DNA of 64,000 nucleotides from Desmodesmus armatus. Its lineage: Eukaryota > Chlorophyta > Chlorophyceae > Sphaeropleales > Scenedesmaceae. Position 1 is the stretch's first letter, and every line of letters begins with the position of its first letter. The stretch spans positions 1 through 64,000 of the forward strand of contig VIIQ02000732.1 in assembly GCA_007449985.2 (NCBI GenBank), read 5' to 3'. The notes under the pieces were generated by a model that saw nothing but the letters and a program-made list of their open reading frames with translations, was not told the origin of the DNA and ran no database searches. Both the position numbers and the translations under genes were made by a program. This document shows positions 1 through 12,445 of this stretch, in pieces.

Positions 1-317
1 GGAATTGGGAATCATGTCGCCTTTTGTCAGTAGCATCCCTCAGCACAAGCTGACAGCACGACCTGCACTTTGATGGTCGTCCGCCTGCCATTGGGCATTA
101 AATGCATTCTGTGTACCATGGCCACGTGTAATGGCGACATATACTACAATGGTTTCGTTTCGCGGATTGCTGTGCGGCATCGCTCAGTGACTGTACAAGC
201 GCAGTTGCAGTAGTGCGCGCCGGCCAAGTGCGAGCTGGATGATCCCCGGGTACCTTGCGAGCTCACTCGGCATGAATGCAAAAAACCTATCTTGTGTGTC
301 ATTCGCTGTGCCCACAG

Positions 318-3300
318 GTTTCGCAGGGTGCCAAGCTGGTATCCGATGGCAGACTGCATGGGGTGCCGCACAGCGAGTCCTGCTGGCACTGAAGGTCAAC
401 CCTGACACCCCAGACGGGGGCCACTTCGCCAGCATCATCATGCCCCTGCTAGCAATGAAGCCGCCGGATCTCAGGACGCAGGTTGCCGCTGCTGTGCTGG
501 AGCATGTGGACTTGGGTGACACACCCTGGGTGTTTGATTATGGGATCTACGCCAACGCATCGGCACATGGTACGCACACAGTCACGCATGCAGACACGGG
601 GGTGCTATGTGGAAAACCTCGAAACCAGCTCAGGGGCCCATGGTATGCTTGTATCTTGATATGTGGCAGGCACACCAATGAGCGGCTGCTGACTGGAATG
701 CGTGGCTGCCTTCCTGCAGGCAGCGCCCCTGCATGCGACAGACTGGTCGGTGCCCAGCCAGACGGCACATGGCGAGCCGTAAGCCCTGTGCAGTTCAGGC
801 GGATCTGCGCTGCAGTCGTGGCAAGTATTCAGCAGGGCCAGTACGACGAGTGCGCTGGCCGGATGTTGCTCAGGTGGGCATGTGGGTCCTGCAGTGAACT
901 GGGTTGAAGAGCTATTACAGGGCAGTCCTGCCAGTCTAAGTTGTTACTCTGCAGCAGCCAACTGTGTATTCAAAACGATGTGAACTATTCGTGACTCTCA
1001 ATGGTTTGAAGGCCTTCAGCATCAGTCAGCATCCTGGCTTGCTGCGACACCCCCCCCCCCCCCACACACACACACACATATATACATAACTCGATAGTTA
1101 CATACATACATGTGTTGTATTTTGGTTTGCATGCACTTTTCCTCTCAGGGCGCTGGGGCTGAATGTTGACAGGGTGGAGGCTGGCGCTGACCTTCGCATG
1201 AGCGCAGCCACTGAGCAGACACTGCAGCAGCGGCTGTCGATTGTGGCCCGCGATGTCACCCAGGCCAAGCAGCACACCACCATGGAGGGCTACCTGCCCA
1301 TCGTCCAGAGGGCGCTGGCGTTCTGGTGGCAGCGGCAACATGCAGCAGCTGCTGCTGCTACTGCTGCTGCTGAGCTGCAGCAGAGCCAGGAGCAGCAACA
1401 GCAGGACCAGCAGCCGCAGACGCAACAGCAAGCCCAGCAGCAGGAGGGGCAGGAGCTGCAGTACGAGGAGGAAGAAGAGGTACAGCAGGACGCTGTCAAC
1501 AGCCAGCAGCATCAGTTGGAAAGTCTGCTGGTCACAGTCAACGGCTTCAACTCTTTGATTGCGTCAGTGGAGCAGCAGCCTTCCAGCATCCGCGAGGCAT
1601 TCTCCAGTGTCTTCGGCAGCAGCATCAGCAATGCCGGCAGCAGCCAGGGGCAGCAGCGGGTGCGGCTGTCAGTTGATGCCATTCCAGAGGTGCAGGCAGC
1701 AAGAGAGCAGCTGTTGGGTGCGGGTAGTGAGTGCAGCTCACACCATGGACAGCTCAGCTTGGGGTATTGGAAGAAGCACGTGTTTGCCCTCACCTGGCTA
1801 CAGGATAAGCAGTACGAGCTGACCTACGGCAGCATCAAGCCTGGTGCGTTGTGCATAGCGGGAGCTTGTACGGAGGCAATTCCGAACAGTAGTTGCTGTT
1901 GTTGGCTAGGCCCTGGTCCCAACTCTGCTAACTGATTCACTGCATGCACTTCATGACAACAGCGCCCACTCAGTTGGTGACTTGTTGGTGACGTGTGATG
2001 CCTTTGTTGTCATGCCGCCGCCTGCCCCCTGCATTCATTGTACCTCCCCGCTGCCTGCCTGGCAGAGGAGCGCCTCAGCCAGGCTCCCCCCATCGAGACT
2101 GAGGAACAGGTCAGGACCAAGTCGGAGATGAAGCGCCGTGAAGCGATGAAGATTCCGAAGGCCAACATGAGGCCACGGCCTGAGCTGGCCACCATAGCAG
2201 TGCAGTTGCTGCTGCTGAGATCAGCCTTGTCAGGAGTGCAGAATACCAGGGACCTCGTGCGCATCATCGGCATGCGTAAGTTCACACCTGGAAGCAACAC
2301 TGCGGCAGTGTCTCTGGCCACGCAGGCATTGCTCAATGCATTTAGGATCACATGGCGTGTGGTGTGGTGTGCCGCCCCCCCCCCCCCCCACTTGCCCATT
2401 CATACTGATGTCACGGCAGCCCTTGTTTCTGTTGTATAGCATGACTGATCTGCAAGTGAAAGATTTTCACTTGGCATAATGTTGAGAGAATGCTCATGCC
2501 ATGCATGTTGTGCTTCATTGAAACCTGCCATGCACGATGCTGCTGTTGTTTGCTTGCAGTGGCCCGGCACCTGATGTGCTATGTGTCCTTGAACCGTGGC
2601 AACGAGGTCAGGCAGACTGCCATGGGTGACATGAGCATGGTGGACTACCCCACAACAGCCAGGTCCACCATCGATGTGTTCAGCGCCTGTGACAGCAGCA
2701 GGGCCATGTCGTGTATTGCGTTCACAAACACCCATGGCAAGAGCAACCCTGGTGACCGTGTCGACATGGACGTAAGTACTCTGCCACAGCTTACACTGTT
2801 TCAGAGGTGTTGTGGGTGCATGAGGAGTTGAGATGCCTATGCAGTAACTGTTTCTGCATGGTGGGCATGCACAGAGCGCATAGGCAGCTAAAGAAGGCCA
2901 CACTGTTGCCACATTGTGTCCATGGACACTGACATTATGTCCCTGTCATGTTTTGCTGTAGGTGGTGGGTCGGCACAGGATCCCCCTGCTCGATGCAACG
3001 TTCTGGTTGATGCTGCAGATGGTGGCCAACTTCCATGTGATTGGTACATACGAGGCCACGCTGGACAGCACGGGTGAGGTGGTGATCTTGCAGGGCATGG
3101 CAGCGCCCAACTTTGAGGGCCAGGAGTGGAAAACCCTGTATGTCTTCTACGAGGGGAACCCCCACACTCCCATCTCGTCAGAGACTGTGTTGGAGCACGT
3201 CAGCCAGGCCTTCCTGCAGGCTGGCATTGATGCAGAGTAAGTGCCAACGATGAGACAAAGCCCAACTATGCTGACCTGGACGTGTTTGTGACAGTCTGTT

Positions 3301-6300
3301 GCATGTTGTGACCTGCGGACCGGTCTTGGCTTGAATGCTTCACCACTCACATTTGTGGGTAAGAGCAGTTCCCTCGATAGTGGGTCAGTCTGCACCCATG
3401 CACCACTGTGACAACCACTTTTGTGGTGCACTGCAGGAAAAAGCAGCACTTTGGGCGCAAGTACAAGGTGGTGTTTGTGAGGGCCATGTATGGCACACCA
3501 CTCCCTGAGCTGGACCTCATTGCCCACTGGTCGCAGGACGTGAAGCAGCAGCACTATGCACAGCTGCCAGCCCGTGATCCTGTAGCACAGCTGCTGGACT
3601 TCCCCACAGCCATGCAGTACTACCTGGAGCGCGCAGACCTGGACCCAGGCGCCATACAGGAGTTCCAACCCATGGTCAACAGCATCCTGCCATGGCTGGG
3701 TGTGAAGCTTGCACGTGCTGAGCAGGTGAACACCAGCAGTGGCACCAGGGCGCCCTGACTTTGGGTGACATTGTGCCTTAATATGTTCGGGTGGAGCTGG
3801 GTGTGTTGACAACGATGTAGTGACACCAGCACTCAACATGTAAACACCAGGTGCATGTGCCTGCTAAGGGCTTCACTTTACTCTAGGCGGTGTCTGCTGC
3901 ATGTCATGTGCTGCAGGTTCTGCACGCCACAGCAGCCAGCAGGAGGGACCGGACTGCTGTGGACGCCCTACGAGCCTTGGTCAGGATACGTGTCTGGTTC
4001 TGGCAGACGCTCCCATTCGTCGTGGAGGAGTTCCCCATCCTGCCATGCTGGGACTGGCCCGTGTTCAAGTGTGTACCATCTACGCTGGGTCCTGCTGACA
4101 GCGGCATGCATGCATGCATTGCATGTGAGCATGGGCAGTGAAATGTGTGATGATGTGGCCAACAGCATGCTATGGGTGCTTGTCTTCTGTGTGTTTCATG
4201 AAGTGCTGCAGAGTGGTTCAAAACTGCAGCAGTTTGAGTTGAACAGCAACACTCACATGACTGATGTGTTGTGCTACAGGACTGCACGTGAAACGGGTGC
4301 CTGGGACCGCTGGTGCAAGGTGCAGATCACCTACTGCAGAGGGGCTCAGCGTGCCGCCGAGGTGTTGAACAGCCCGATGTACAGCATACGCAGTGGGGCT
4401 GGACCAGAAGCCATCACGGCGCAACTCAAGAGCATCATGGGGAGCTTCAAGGTAGGACGGGCTGCAACTTTGGTCAGAAACAAACCTATCAACACCATAG
4501 TAGCCAGTTAGTGATGTGTGTGTTGATGGGGGGGGGGGTGCGGCTGACCTGCCTTTCGATTATGCTGACTGATTGTCCTTGGTGTGCTTGCAGGGCTACC
4601 TTATGGGCACAACCCAGAGCCCTGAGACGGACGCGAGCGTGCGCATGGTGCAGAACGTACTGGGTGGTGACCTCAAGGTTGGTACATTGCATGCAGGGAC
4701 TGACAGCACAATGACGTCACATGACAGAGCCACAGCGTAGATGTGTTGGCACATGGCATAAAGTGGGGGATGCACCATCCTTTTAATGTGACAGTTGGGA
4801 GTTGTATGGGACTGTGTTGTGTATACAATCACCACTATTGACTACTGCTGACTACTGCTGACTACTTTACTAGGGGGGCGTGTGTATCACGCATGCATGA
4901 AGCAGAAACATGCACCTTTGGCTGCCAAGTGATGAGGTGATGCTCGTGTTGTGTTTCACGCCTGACAGGAGCTGCTCCAAGACCTGCGGCATGCTACAGG
5001 CCAGCAGCCAGGGGGCAGGGGCGCGCAGCAGGAACAGCCTGGGGGCCCACAGGATGATGTGCAGCTCCCGGATGCAGCACAGCAGGATGCCAACCCTGCT
5101 GCGGCCGACAACCCCCAGCAGCAGCAGCAGCAGCAGGGACAGGAGCAGCAGTGGAGCTGGCCACCCACGGAGCCACTGCAGGCACAGTGGGATGCTGCTG
5201 CACATGGCAGCAGCACCGGGTGTTACGCCATCCCAGAAGACTGGAACACCGATGGGCTGCTGGAACACAGCATGCAACTGGGCGAGCAGTACATTCAGTG
5301 GCGACAGCAGGATGGCAACTGGCCAAGAATGCTTGACAGCAGCAGCGGCAGTGGGGATCAAGCAGACCTGCAGGGGTTCAACAGCTACGCTGCTGGCATG
5401 CAGCTGCACGGGCCAGAGTTTGCTGGCTTGCTGCTCGGCCTGCAGTCGCAAGTACAGCGGTTACAGCTGACAGTGCAAGCTGTGCAGGCGTCAGTGAACC
5501 ACGTCGGCATGGGGGTCAACACTGTCCTTCAGCAGCAGCAACACATGAGCGGGCAGCAGCTGTTGACAGTCGAGCTGCAGCACAAGGCCCTGCACGGCAT
5601 CGACGGGCTGATGGCCAGCCATGTGAGCTTGCACGAGAGCATGCAGGACGTGCGGCAACAGCTCAGCGCCGTGCAGCAGGACGTGTTAGCTGCAGCCACA
5701 AGCCAGGCGCAGCCAGGCGCAAGCAGCAAGGCAGGACAGCTCAGCAAGAAGCGCAAACAGCGCACTGCAGAAACCGTGGCCGACAGCAGAGCAGCAGGCA
5801 GCAGTGCAATGGCAACAGCACCTGGGGCGACTGCGGCAGCAGCAGCAGCAGGATACACCCCCAACACCACAGAGGTTGGGGCCCAAGTGGTGTACACAGC
5901 TTGGCCAGGTGCAGCTGACAAACTCTCAGGTAAGCTTGTCGAGAGTTTCTTGTTGATTGCATTACAGCGCAAGCATGCACTGCAGAGGTTTGTGAACTGC
6001 AGAGGTTTTGCTGTCATAGACATGTTCACACCTACCATCAACGGCCCACAGGGTGTTTGTGCTTTGTTGTTTTTATTTATCATTACCATTTCACCAAGTG
6101 GTTTGGACTGTACCGCAATTCAGCTGTTCTGGCTGGTTGTTTGCCATGTACACACATGGACACGGTCATGTCAGCTTGGTGTATTTTGTTGTTGTTGTGC
6201 TCGCAGGCCTGATTGCCGGGCGAGGTGCTGATGCGCAGGGCATCACCCACCTTGTGGAGGAGTGGACCCAGGGGGTAATCATCATGGGCGGTGCAGTTGA

Positions 6301-7642
6301 TGCACGTACGCGGCCTGTCAAGCAGCTGGAGGGGGTGCCAGGACAGTGGCGCAACAAGGACAGGATGCGCAAGGTGGTGATGTACAGGAAGGCTATTTGG
6401 TTAGCCTATGAGCGACGAGTACAGGGCCACCCCCTGAAGCAGCCAGGAGGCGCAGACAGCGGCACTGCATCGGCAGCTGCAGGCTCCGGCGCACCCACAA
6501 TGTCAGACGCAGCACTTGGTGCAGACAGCGCAGCCGCTGCCTTGGACGCAGCTGCTGGTGCAGGCAGTGCAGCTGCTGCCTTGGATGCAGCTGCTGGTGC
6601 AGACAGCGCAGCTGCTGCCTTGGGCGCAGCGGCTGGTGCAGGCAGTGCAGCTGCTGGTGCAGACAGCGCAGCTGCTGCCTTGGGCGCAGCGGCTGGTGCA
6701 GGCAGTGCAGCTGCTGGTGCAGACAGCGCAGCTGCTGCCTTGGGCGCAGCGGCTGGTGCAGGCAGTGCAGCTGCTGGTGCAGACAGCGCAGCTGCTGCCT
6801 TGGATGCAGCTGCTGGTGCAGACAGCGCAGCTGCTGCCTTGGGCGCAGCGGCTGGTGCAGGCAGTGCAGCTGCTGGTGCAGACAGCGCAGCTGCTGGTGC
6901 AGACAGCGCAGCTGCTGCCTTGGGCGCAGCGGCTGGTGCAGGCAGTGCAGCTGCCGGTGTGGGGAGTGGCAGTGCCGCAAGCAGCAGCTGCTCCGTCATG
7001 ACCAAGGAGGAGGCCATCAACGACTTGGAGGTGTTGGCCAGGTGGGTTGCAGATCGTCGTGGGGACGACTTTTGTGAAAAATAGGGAGGGGGGGGGTGCT
7101 GAGGTAGATCGCTCTTTCATGACAGCCAAACTGGGGCCACTGCTGTTGCAAGTCGACACGTTCGCCGCACATCAACAGCACTGCCTACCAGGGTGTGGCC
7201 AATTGGAAGTGTGGCTGGTTCCAGTTTGCAGAGGATGCGTTGTCTACAGCAGCTGCACGCGGTTTGGTTGTAAGCCCAGATGCTTGAACACATGCTTCTT
7301 GTGCAGGTGCATGCAGCTGAACTCACAATGGTTGCATGTGTGTATGATCTGGCTTGCCATGTGTGCAGACTGCTGAGTAAGGATGCAAGTGCCAACATCA
7401 GTGCCGAGCAGCGCGACTCCTACCTGAGAGATCCCGCTGCTCGTAAGGGCATGGTCCAGGCCCTTATCCAGTATACTGCTGCTCGCAACGGCCTGGATGC
7501 AGCTGCTGGCAACGGCCCGGACAACGCCCTGAAGGGCATCACACCCAACTACCAGGAGCTGTCAGTGTGGCTGCAGAAGAATGAGTGGCCTACCAACGTG
7601 TACAGCGAGCAGTACAATGAGGCCATCTATGAGTTCAGCTGA
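318..7642 (+). CDS. Crypton-like tyrosine recombinase with GCR1_C-like domain (5' end unresolved)
   Basis: Spliced gene; exons 318-569, 720-873, 1149-1843, 2066-2275, 2560-2771, 2962-3236, 3437-3725, 3917-4068, 4280-4451, 4594-4677, 4969-5929, 6207-7041, 7369-7642, all GT-AG and in phase, giving about 1,520 residues. The first exon or exons are not identified. The middle third (about residues 370-750) reads as a Crypton/Ndc10-type tyrosine recombinase: RGNEVR (first Arg), THGKSN (Lys), HFGR (HxxR, about residue 604), HWS, and Tyr in QHYAQLP about residue 640. Arg to Trp is 24 residues and Trp to Tyr is 9, close to lambda integrase spacing. A proline-rich stretch ending in ILPWL follows, as in Cryptons. 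Exon 11 is Gln-rich with a KKRK basic patch. Exon 12 carries LVEEWTQG and PGQWR, typical of the GCR1_C DNA-binding domain, then an Ala-rich tandem repeat. Such enzymes cut and join DNA through the Tyr. The family call is mine from motifs; activity is inferred. Confidence 0.72.
318..7642 (+). mobile_element. Probable Crypton-type DNA transposon (body; ends not defined)
   Basis: Cryptons are transposons moved by a tyrosine recombinase; they lack terminal inverted repeats and carry one intron-containing gene, often with a GCR1_C domain in fungal forms. The gene here fits: a single large recombinase, no transposase of another class, and gene-poor repeat-rich sequence downstream. I could not find flanking direct repeats by eye, so the element limits are unknown and only the coding body is marked. 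The alternative is a domesticated recombinase-derived host gene. Confidence 0.5.
6520..6960 (+). repeat. 60-bp in-frame minisatellite encoding Ala/Gly-rich repeats
   Basis: Units of about 60 bp (20 residues such as GADSAAAALGAAAGAGSAAA, with variants) are repeated about seven times, with 30-bp half-units mixed in. The unit length is a multiple of three, so the recombinase frame stays open, and other frames on both strands stay open across the array as well. It lies just after the GCR1_C-like domain and probably forms a flexible linker. Confidence 0.9.
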
Positions 7643-9051
7643 AAGCAATATGGTGCCCCAGGATTGGTTGGCTGGTTGTGTTGACGAAGTTGTTCCAGTT
7701 GAATACAGTTGAACGCCGTCTTCCTTGAGTTTGCTTAGTGTGGTGCCTCCCGTGATCAAGAGTTGCGCAGTCAGTGAGCCTTTTCACCAGTCAGCTGGGC
7801 TGGTTGAGGCAAACATGTTGGCAAAAGTGTAATGTTTGATACAGTTGTGTACCATGAGGGGGGGGGGGGCTAGTCAAAATATGGACGAAGGCATGGTACA
7901 GCTGCCAGCTGTGGTGTGGCAGTTAAGCTTCATCGGCCCTGTGCAGGCAGTTAACCTTCATCGGCCCTTTGCAGGAGCCGGCTCCAGGGCTCAGTACAGG
8001 CCGCCGGTTGAGTCAACCAGCCACGCAGGAGCCCACCCTCGCCCCACCATTGTCACACGTGCTGCAAGTCTTCTGTCACAAATGACGGTCATGTCATGCA
8101 AGCTGTCATGAAGCTGGCACGGCCACACGGCACATATGAGCTTGGCGCAAGTCCCCACATCATGCCCTCCCCCAAAACCACCCTCACAGTACAGGTTCAG
8201 CAGTTGCCACCCAAAATAGTGACTGTAGCTGTCCAATGCAGGAGAGCTGTCCCATTCACCGATTCAACAGTGCAGCGCCGGCAACAGCATAGACAGGACT
8301 GACAAGCACCGTGCACTCAGTGACATGCACCTGTTTGGGACACAACCCTACCGAGGACACCATCTGCAGATGGGACGGCAAAGTGCTTCTATCATCTTCT
8401 GCACAAGATCACAGCGCAGAAGGTCAGAAGTGCAGTGTGCGCCTGGACAGTATGCTTGCTCATTCAAACCGCCACCGTTCACAGGGGCCATGTCGCCTGC
8501 GCTGGCTTACTGTTTAACACACCCATAGAAGCCACAGCATGCGCCGTAATGTAGGGTAGATGCAGAGTGCTTCAGTGGTGAGTGTTACACAAGGGGAGCT
8601 GCAAGCAGGCGCTGCGGCATATGCAACAAGCAAAAATGGCAGTGACTGGCCAACACATGCCACGCACATGTTGTTCATGCAGCTGTACAGATGCATGAGG
8701 CACAACCTGCTGGCAACACTATGATAGGCGCCCCAGCAGCTGCCATTGCAATGTGCTCCTACCAAAACATGGATGACAGTGTTGAGTCTGTCATGCAAAC
8801 AGTCTCAGCGTGCATCCTGACTGTCATCGGTATGCAAACTCCTCCCTCAACGTGTCCTCCCCACCCCCCCACCCCCCCACCCCCCAGCCGCCGTTTCTCT
8901 CCTGCCTAGTTCCCTCCAGTCCTGAGCCCCCACCCCATATCTCCATGCCAGCCGCCCAGCATCCCCACCCATAGCAGGAACAGCAGCGGCAGCACTGGCT
9001 GCGGCAGCAATGCCAGCAGCAATGCAGCCCTGGTGGGACAACAGCAGCAGC

Positions 9052-9091
<40 letters not shown>

Positions 9092-10121
9092 ACCACTACT
9101 GCTGCTGCTGCTGCTGGCGCTGATATAGTCACGAGTGACAGTGCGGTGCAGGGTTTGCAGCAGTGGCGGCAGCAGCAGCAGAATACAGCGGTCTTGCTGT
9201 GCAGGACTAAAATACATTCTTGCAAGCCCACTGCGCCGACTCAGCAGTAGCAGAAGCAACAGCAGTGAGCCACCTTACGATGCCCTGAGCGTGTCAGTAC
9301 TAACCAAAGGGGGTGCTTGCACTGGAGAAGCATATGAAGGGTAACTGGGCCGGCAGCAGCAGCAGCACCAGCAGCGCAGGTGGTGGGTTTACAGAGGGCG
9401 GTAGCGAGGGTCAGGTATTGTCATTGCCTGTGGTGTGTATGTCAGCAGCAGCAGTGCAGGGCGGATGTGGCTGTCGCTGGTGGTGCGGGACAATGTTGGG
9501 CTCGACAATGTGTTTGTGGGAGGGCACAGAGTCAAGTGGACCCACGAGGACTGCAGGTGAGTAGTTGCACAAGTGTGTGTGTGTGTGTGGGCGGGAGGGG
9601 GGGGGTGCCTGGCATGCTTAGTTGCGTAGGGTGGGGTGGGGTGGGGGGTTGGGGGGGGGGGGGGGGGGTATTGACAGCATATGGTGGGGGTGTTTGACCA
9701 CACCCAACTAGTTGATAAGAAGCGACTGCTAGTGCTTGCGGTAGGGGAGGGGCTCTGGTACAGAGAGGGTGAGAGGAACGGCGACGAGGGGCATGCTAGT
9801 TTGGTATGATGGACTTCGGCAGCACAGCAAGTATGCATTGATGACCCCGACCCTCGCAGGTATCCACCTCAATCATTGTCACCGGGACTAGGCTGGTTTC
9901 CTGGCTGCAATAACGACAGCAAAACATTTCATCTTCTGCTGTCCCCTTCGCCACCCCATTGCTGAGATCCCCATCTAAACACACATTTGGTTGGCACCAG
10001 ATCAGCCTGTGCCCCCTGTACACCTGCACCACCACAGATGCTACAGCACAAACAGCAGCACAGCACAAACAGCAGCGCATGACACGGACACTACACAAGA
10101 TGCCTTTCAAAAGCAGCAGCA

Positions 10122-10154
<33 letters not shown>

Positions 10155-11572
10155 GCAGTAGCAGCAGCAGCGCTACCAGTGATGGGCCACAGGGGATCTG
10201 GTCCAAGGCATCCTCAATTCAATCATTTCAAGCGCAGCAACAGCAGCAGCAGCTGCAACCAGCTCAGCCTGACAACGAACAACAGCCTGGCACACAATGA
10301 TGTTGCCGATGGCAGCAGCAGCGGCAGTAGTATAGTCAGCTAGCCTGCATTCCAGGAGTGGGTGACTGGCTTTGTATGGTGGCAGTCAGGTTGTTGCTGT
10401 GGTGCTGCAGCAGGGCATAGCCTATGCTGTAGGCTACAGTTGCGCACAGCTTTTCCTGTCCAATCAATGCATTGTTTGGTTGAGCTGACCAGCAGATGGG
10501 AGCCATTGGCTTATGATGGCTTATGATGAGTGTGGTTCAAGTTGACTTGCAGTTGCTGCGCACCGCACACTGCTGCTCCCTGCAATCCACATATACGCAT
10601 ACGCCACTAGCCTGCAAACGACAAGGTTGAATGAGCCACAAAGCATGCACTCCTGTGCACATGTTGTCAACACATATGGCTGGTGGCAGGGGAGCGATCG
10701 CCGCACAATGGAAGAGAAAATTGCTGAAGAGGGAGTGCTTATGGGTTGCATTGAGTGCTGCATCCTGTCATACATGAGGACTGAAGTGATTGTTGGCACA
10801 TATTCAGCACGTGCTTGTCCACTGCAGATGTGCTGGCCATCCAGCTTGCAGTCCGCAATATCGGTCAAATGTGGTGGCCTTCGCCTTAGTACATGGGAAG
10901 AGCCACTGCCAGGCGGTAGTGGACATAAGACATGGAATGTGAGTGATGGGTCGGGTGTATCGTTCGTGGTGCGAGATGGCAAGTGCACGGCTGCAGCAGG
11001 TTGCATTAGGGTGAGCAGTAGTGGATGCACGGTGGTGTTGTCAGGGCTCAACCTGCTCTGTAGCTGTCTTGCAGACGTATTTTACAGTATAGCGCGTATT
11101 TGCAACGCTCTGTCTACTGCACAAAGTACCGAACAGCTGACAGGCTGTCGACCATTTTGACTTTGTGCATGAGACCAGATGGGATCGTGGTAACGTGCTT
11201 TTGGTGGCCGTTCAAGCAAGCATACTGATGCGGAAGCGGCAAGTCGGTGTGGGGCAATTTGTTGACTGCAGATATTCCTAGTGCTTTTCGAGCAGTCAAG
11301 TGTGTAATAGTGTGGAATGAGTCTTGTTTGTTGTTGAGTTGAACGTGAGCGGCGCTGGTACAGACGGGTGCACTGTCGCACTCATCATCACCGTGCTGCA
11401 GCACTCGGGTCCCCAGCACGCAGGGAACGCCGGGCAGCAGGCTGCCAAAAGGTATTATACACCTACCCAAGACGTTTGGGACCCTCGGGACGCCCTCAGG
11501 ACGCCGTGCACCAGATTTACTGGGGTTGGGTGTGCAAACCCCAGGAGTTATCACATCCTGGTCTCACATTGA
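7643..11572. other. Repeat-rich region without a supported gene
   Basis: This stretch holds (CAG)n tracts near 9045-9095 and 10110-10170, C-rich runs at 8862-8885, G runs at 7857-7870, 9596-9606 and 9649-9668, and a short tandem duplication at 7926-7976. An open frame at 10627-11160 (+, 177 codons) has no recognisable domain and overlaps an equally long minus-strand frame, so I do not call it a gene. Part of the region may be the 3' flank of the Crypton-like element. Confidence 0.6.
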
Positions 11573-12445
11573 CTGTGTATCGAAGGCATATGCCTGAACA
11601 AGGCCTGCCAGGCACGCGGTCACAAGGTCATCTGCTCTGCAGGCTTCACTTCCCTTGACCTAGTCCAGCACAGCTGGCGTTCCAGGTGCCCGGTCTGCAA
11701 CCGCAGGATCGACCCAATCTGCGTGGCCTTCAACAACTGCGAATGGAAGGTCTCAGGCATCAAGCTTGCTCACCCAGGGGCCACAACAGAGACAGTTGAC
11801 CAGCAGGAGTGGCAGGTGGCTGGCAACTGCTATGAGCGCTTCAAGGCCGACCCAACAGACCAGACCATCTGGTCAAGCCTGGTCATCAACACACGCAAGA
11901 TTGGGAGCAGTGAGGTGCACCCCGCAGATCCAGCAGTCAGCGAACCACTGCAGGCAGTGCTGGTGCAGCACGGGGTTGAGCAGTCATCATCTCCTGCCCC
12001 ACCCACCACCAGCAATGCACCGCAGGCACTGCAGATGCAGCACAGGGCCGGCCAGCCAGCCCTACCTCCTGCCCTACCAACCACCAGTAACGTGCCAAGC
12101 AGTGCGGCACTGCAGGCACTGCTGATGCAGCAAGGGGCAGGACAGCCAGCCCTGCCTCCTGCCCAACCCACCAGCAACGCATTGCAGGCACTGCAGATCC
12201 AGCACAGGGCAAATCAGGCGCTGATACCCCTGCCCCCTGCTCAGCCCACCACCAGCAACATGGTGGAGTGCAGCATCTGCTGTGGCCCTCCCATGTCCCG
12301 CTTCTGCGGGAGTGCCATCAACACCCCCTGCGGCCACTGCTTCCACCGCCAGTGCCTGCAGCCATGGCTGGCGCAGGGCAAGAAGGCCTGCCCAACCTGC
12401 CGCGGTGACATCAGCTGCCTGGCGCAGGTGCTGGCACGGCGCTGA
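11573..12445 (+). CDS. RING-H2 finger protein with N-terminal Cys/Trp zinc-binding module (5' end missing)
   Basis: The open frame runs about 290 codons from just after a TGA at 11570 and has no early ATG. The paralogue at 32099-33513 has about 70 more N-terminal residues, so either an upstream exon is unrecognised or the gene is truncated. The N-terminal module has paired cysteines (CIEGIC, CPVC, FNNCEW) followed by QEWQVAGNCYERF, then TIWSSLVINTRK. The middle is three to four degenerate Pro/Gln repeats of the type QHRAGQPALPPA. The C-terminus is a RING-H2 finger: CSICC, CGHCFHRQC, then CPTCRG, ending at a TGA. RING-H2 proteins are usually E3 ubiquitin ligases; that role is inferred. Confidence 0.7.
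   Translation: MCIEGICLNKACQARGHKVICSAGFTSLDLVQHSWRSRCPVCNRRIDPICVAFNNCEWKVSGIKLAHPGATTETVDQQEWQVAGNCYERFKADPTDQTIWSSLVINTRKIGSSEVHPADPAVSEPLQAVLVQHGVEQSSSPAPPTTSNAPQALQMQHRAGQPALPPALPTTSNVPSSAALQALLMQQGAGQPALPPAQPTSNALQALQIQHRANQALIPLPPAQPTTSNMVECSICCGPPMSRFCGSAINTPCGHCFHRQCLQPWLAQGKKACPTCRGDISCLAQVLARR

Noticed and set aside
8824..9259. Long Ala/Ser/Leu-rich frames over the CAG tract
   Set aside because: They are triplet-repeat artefacts open in several frames.
10627..11160. 177-codon plus-strand open frame
   Set aside because: A similar-length frame overlaps on the minus strand, there are no splice partners and no recognisable motif.
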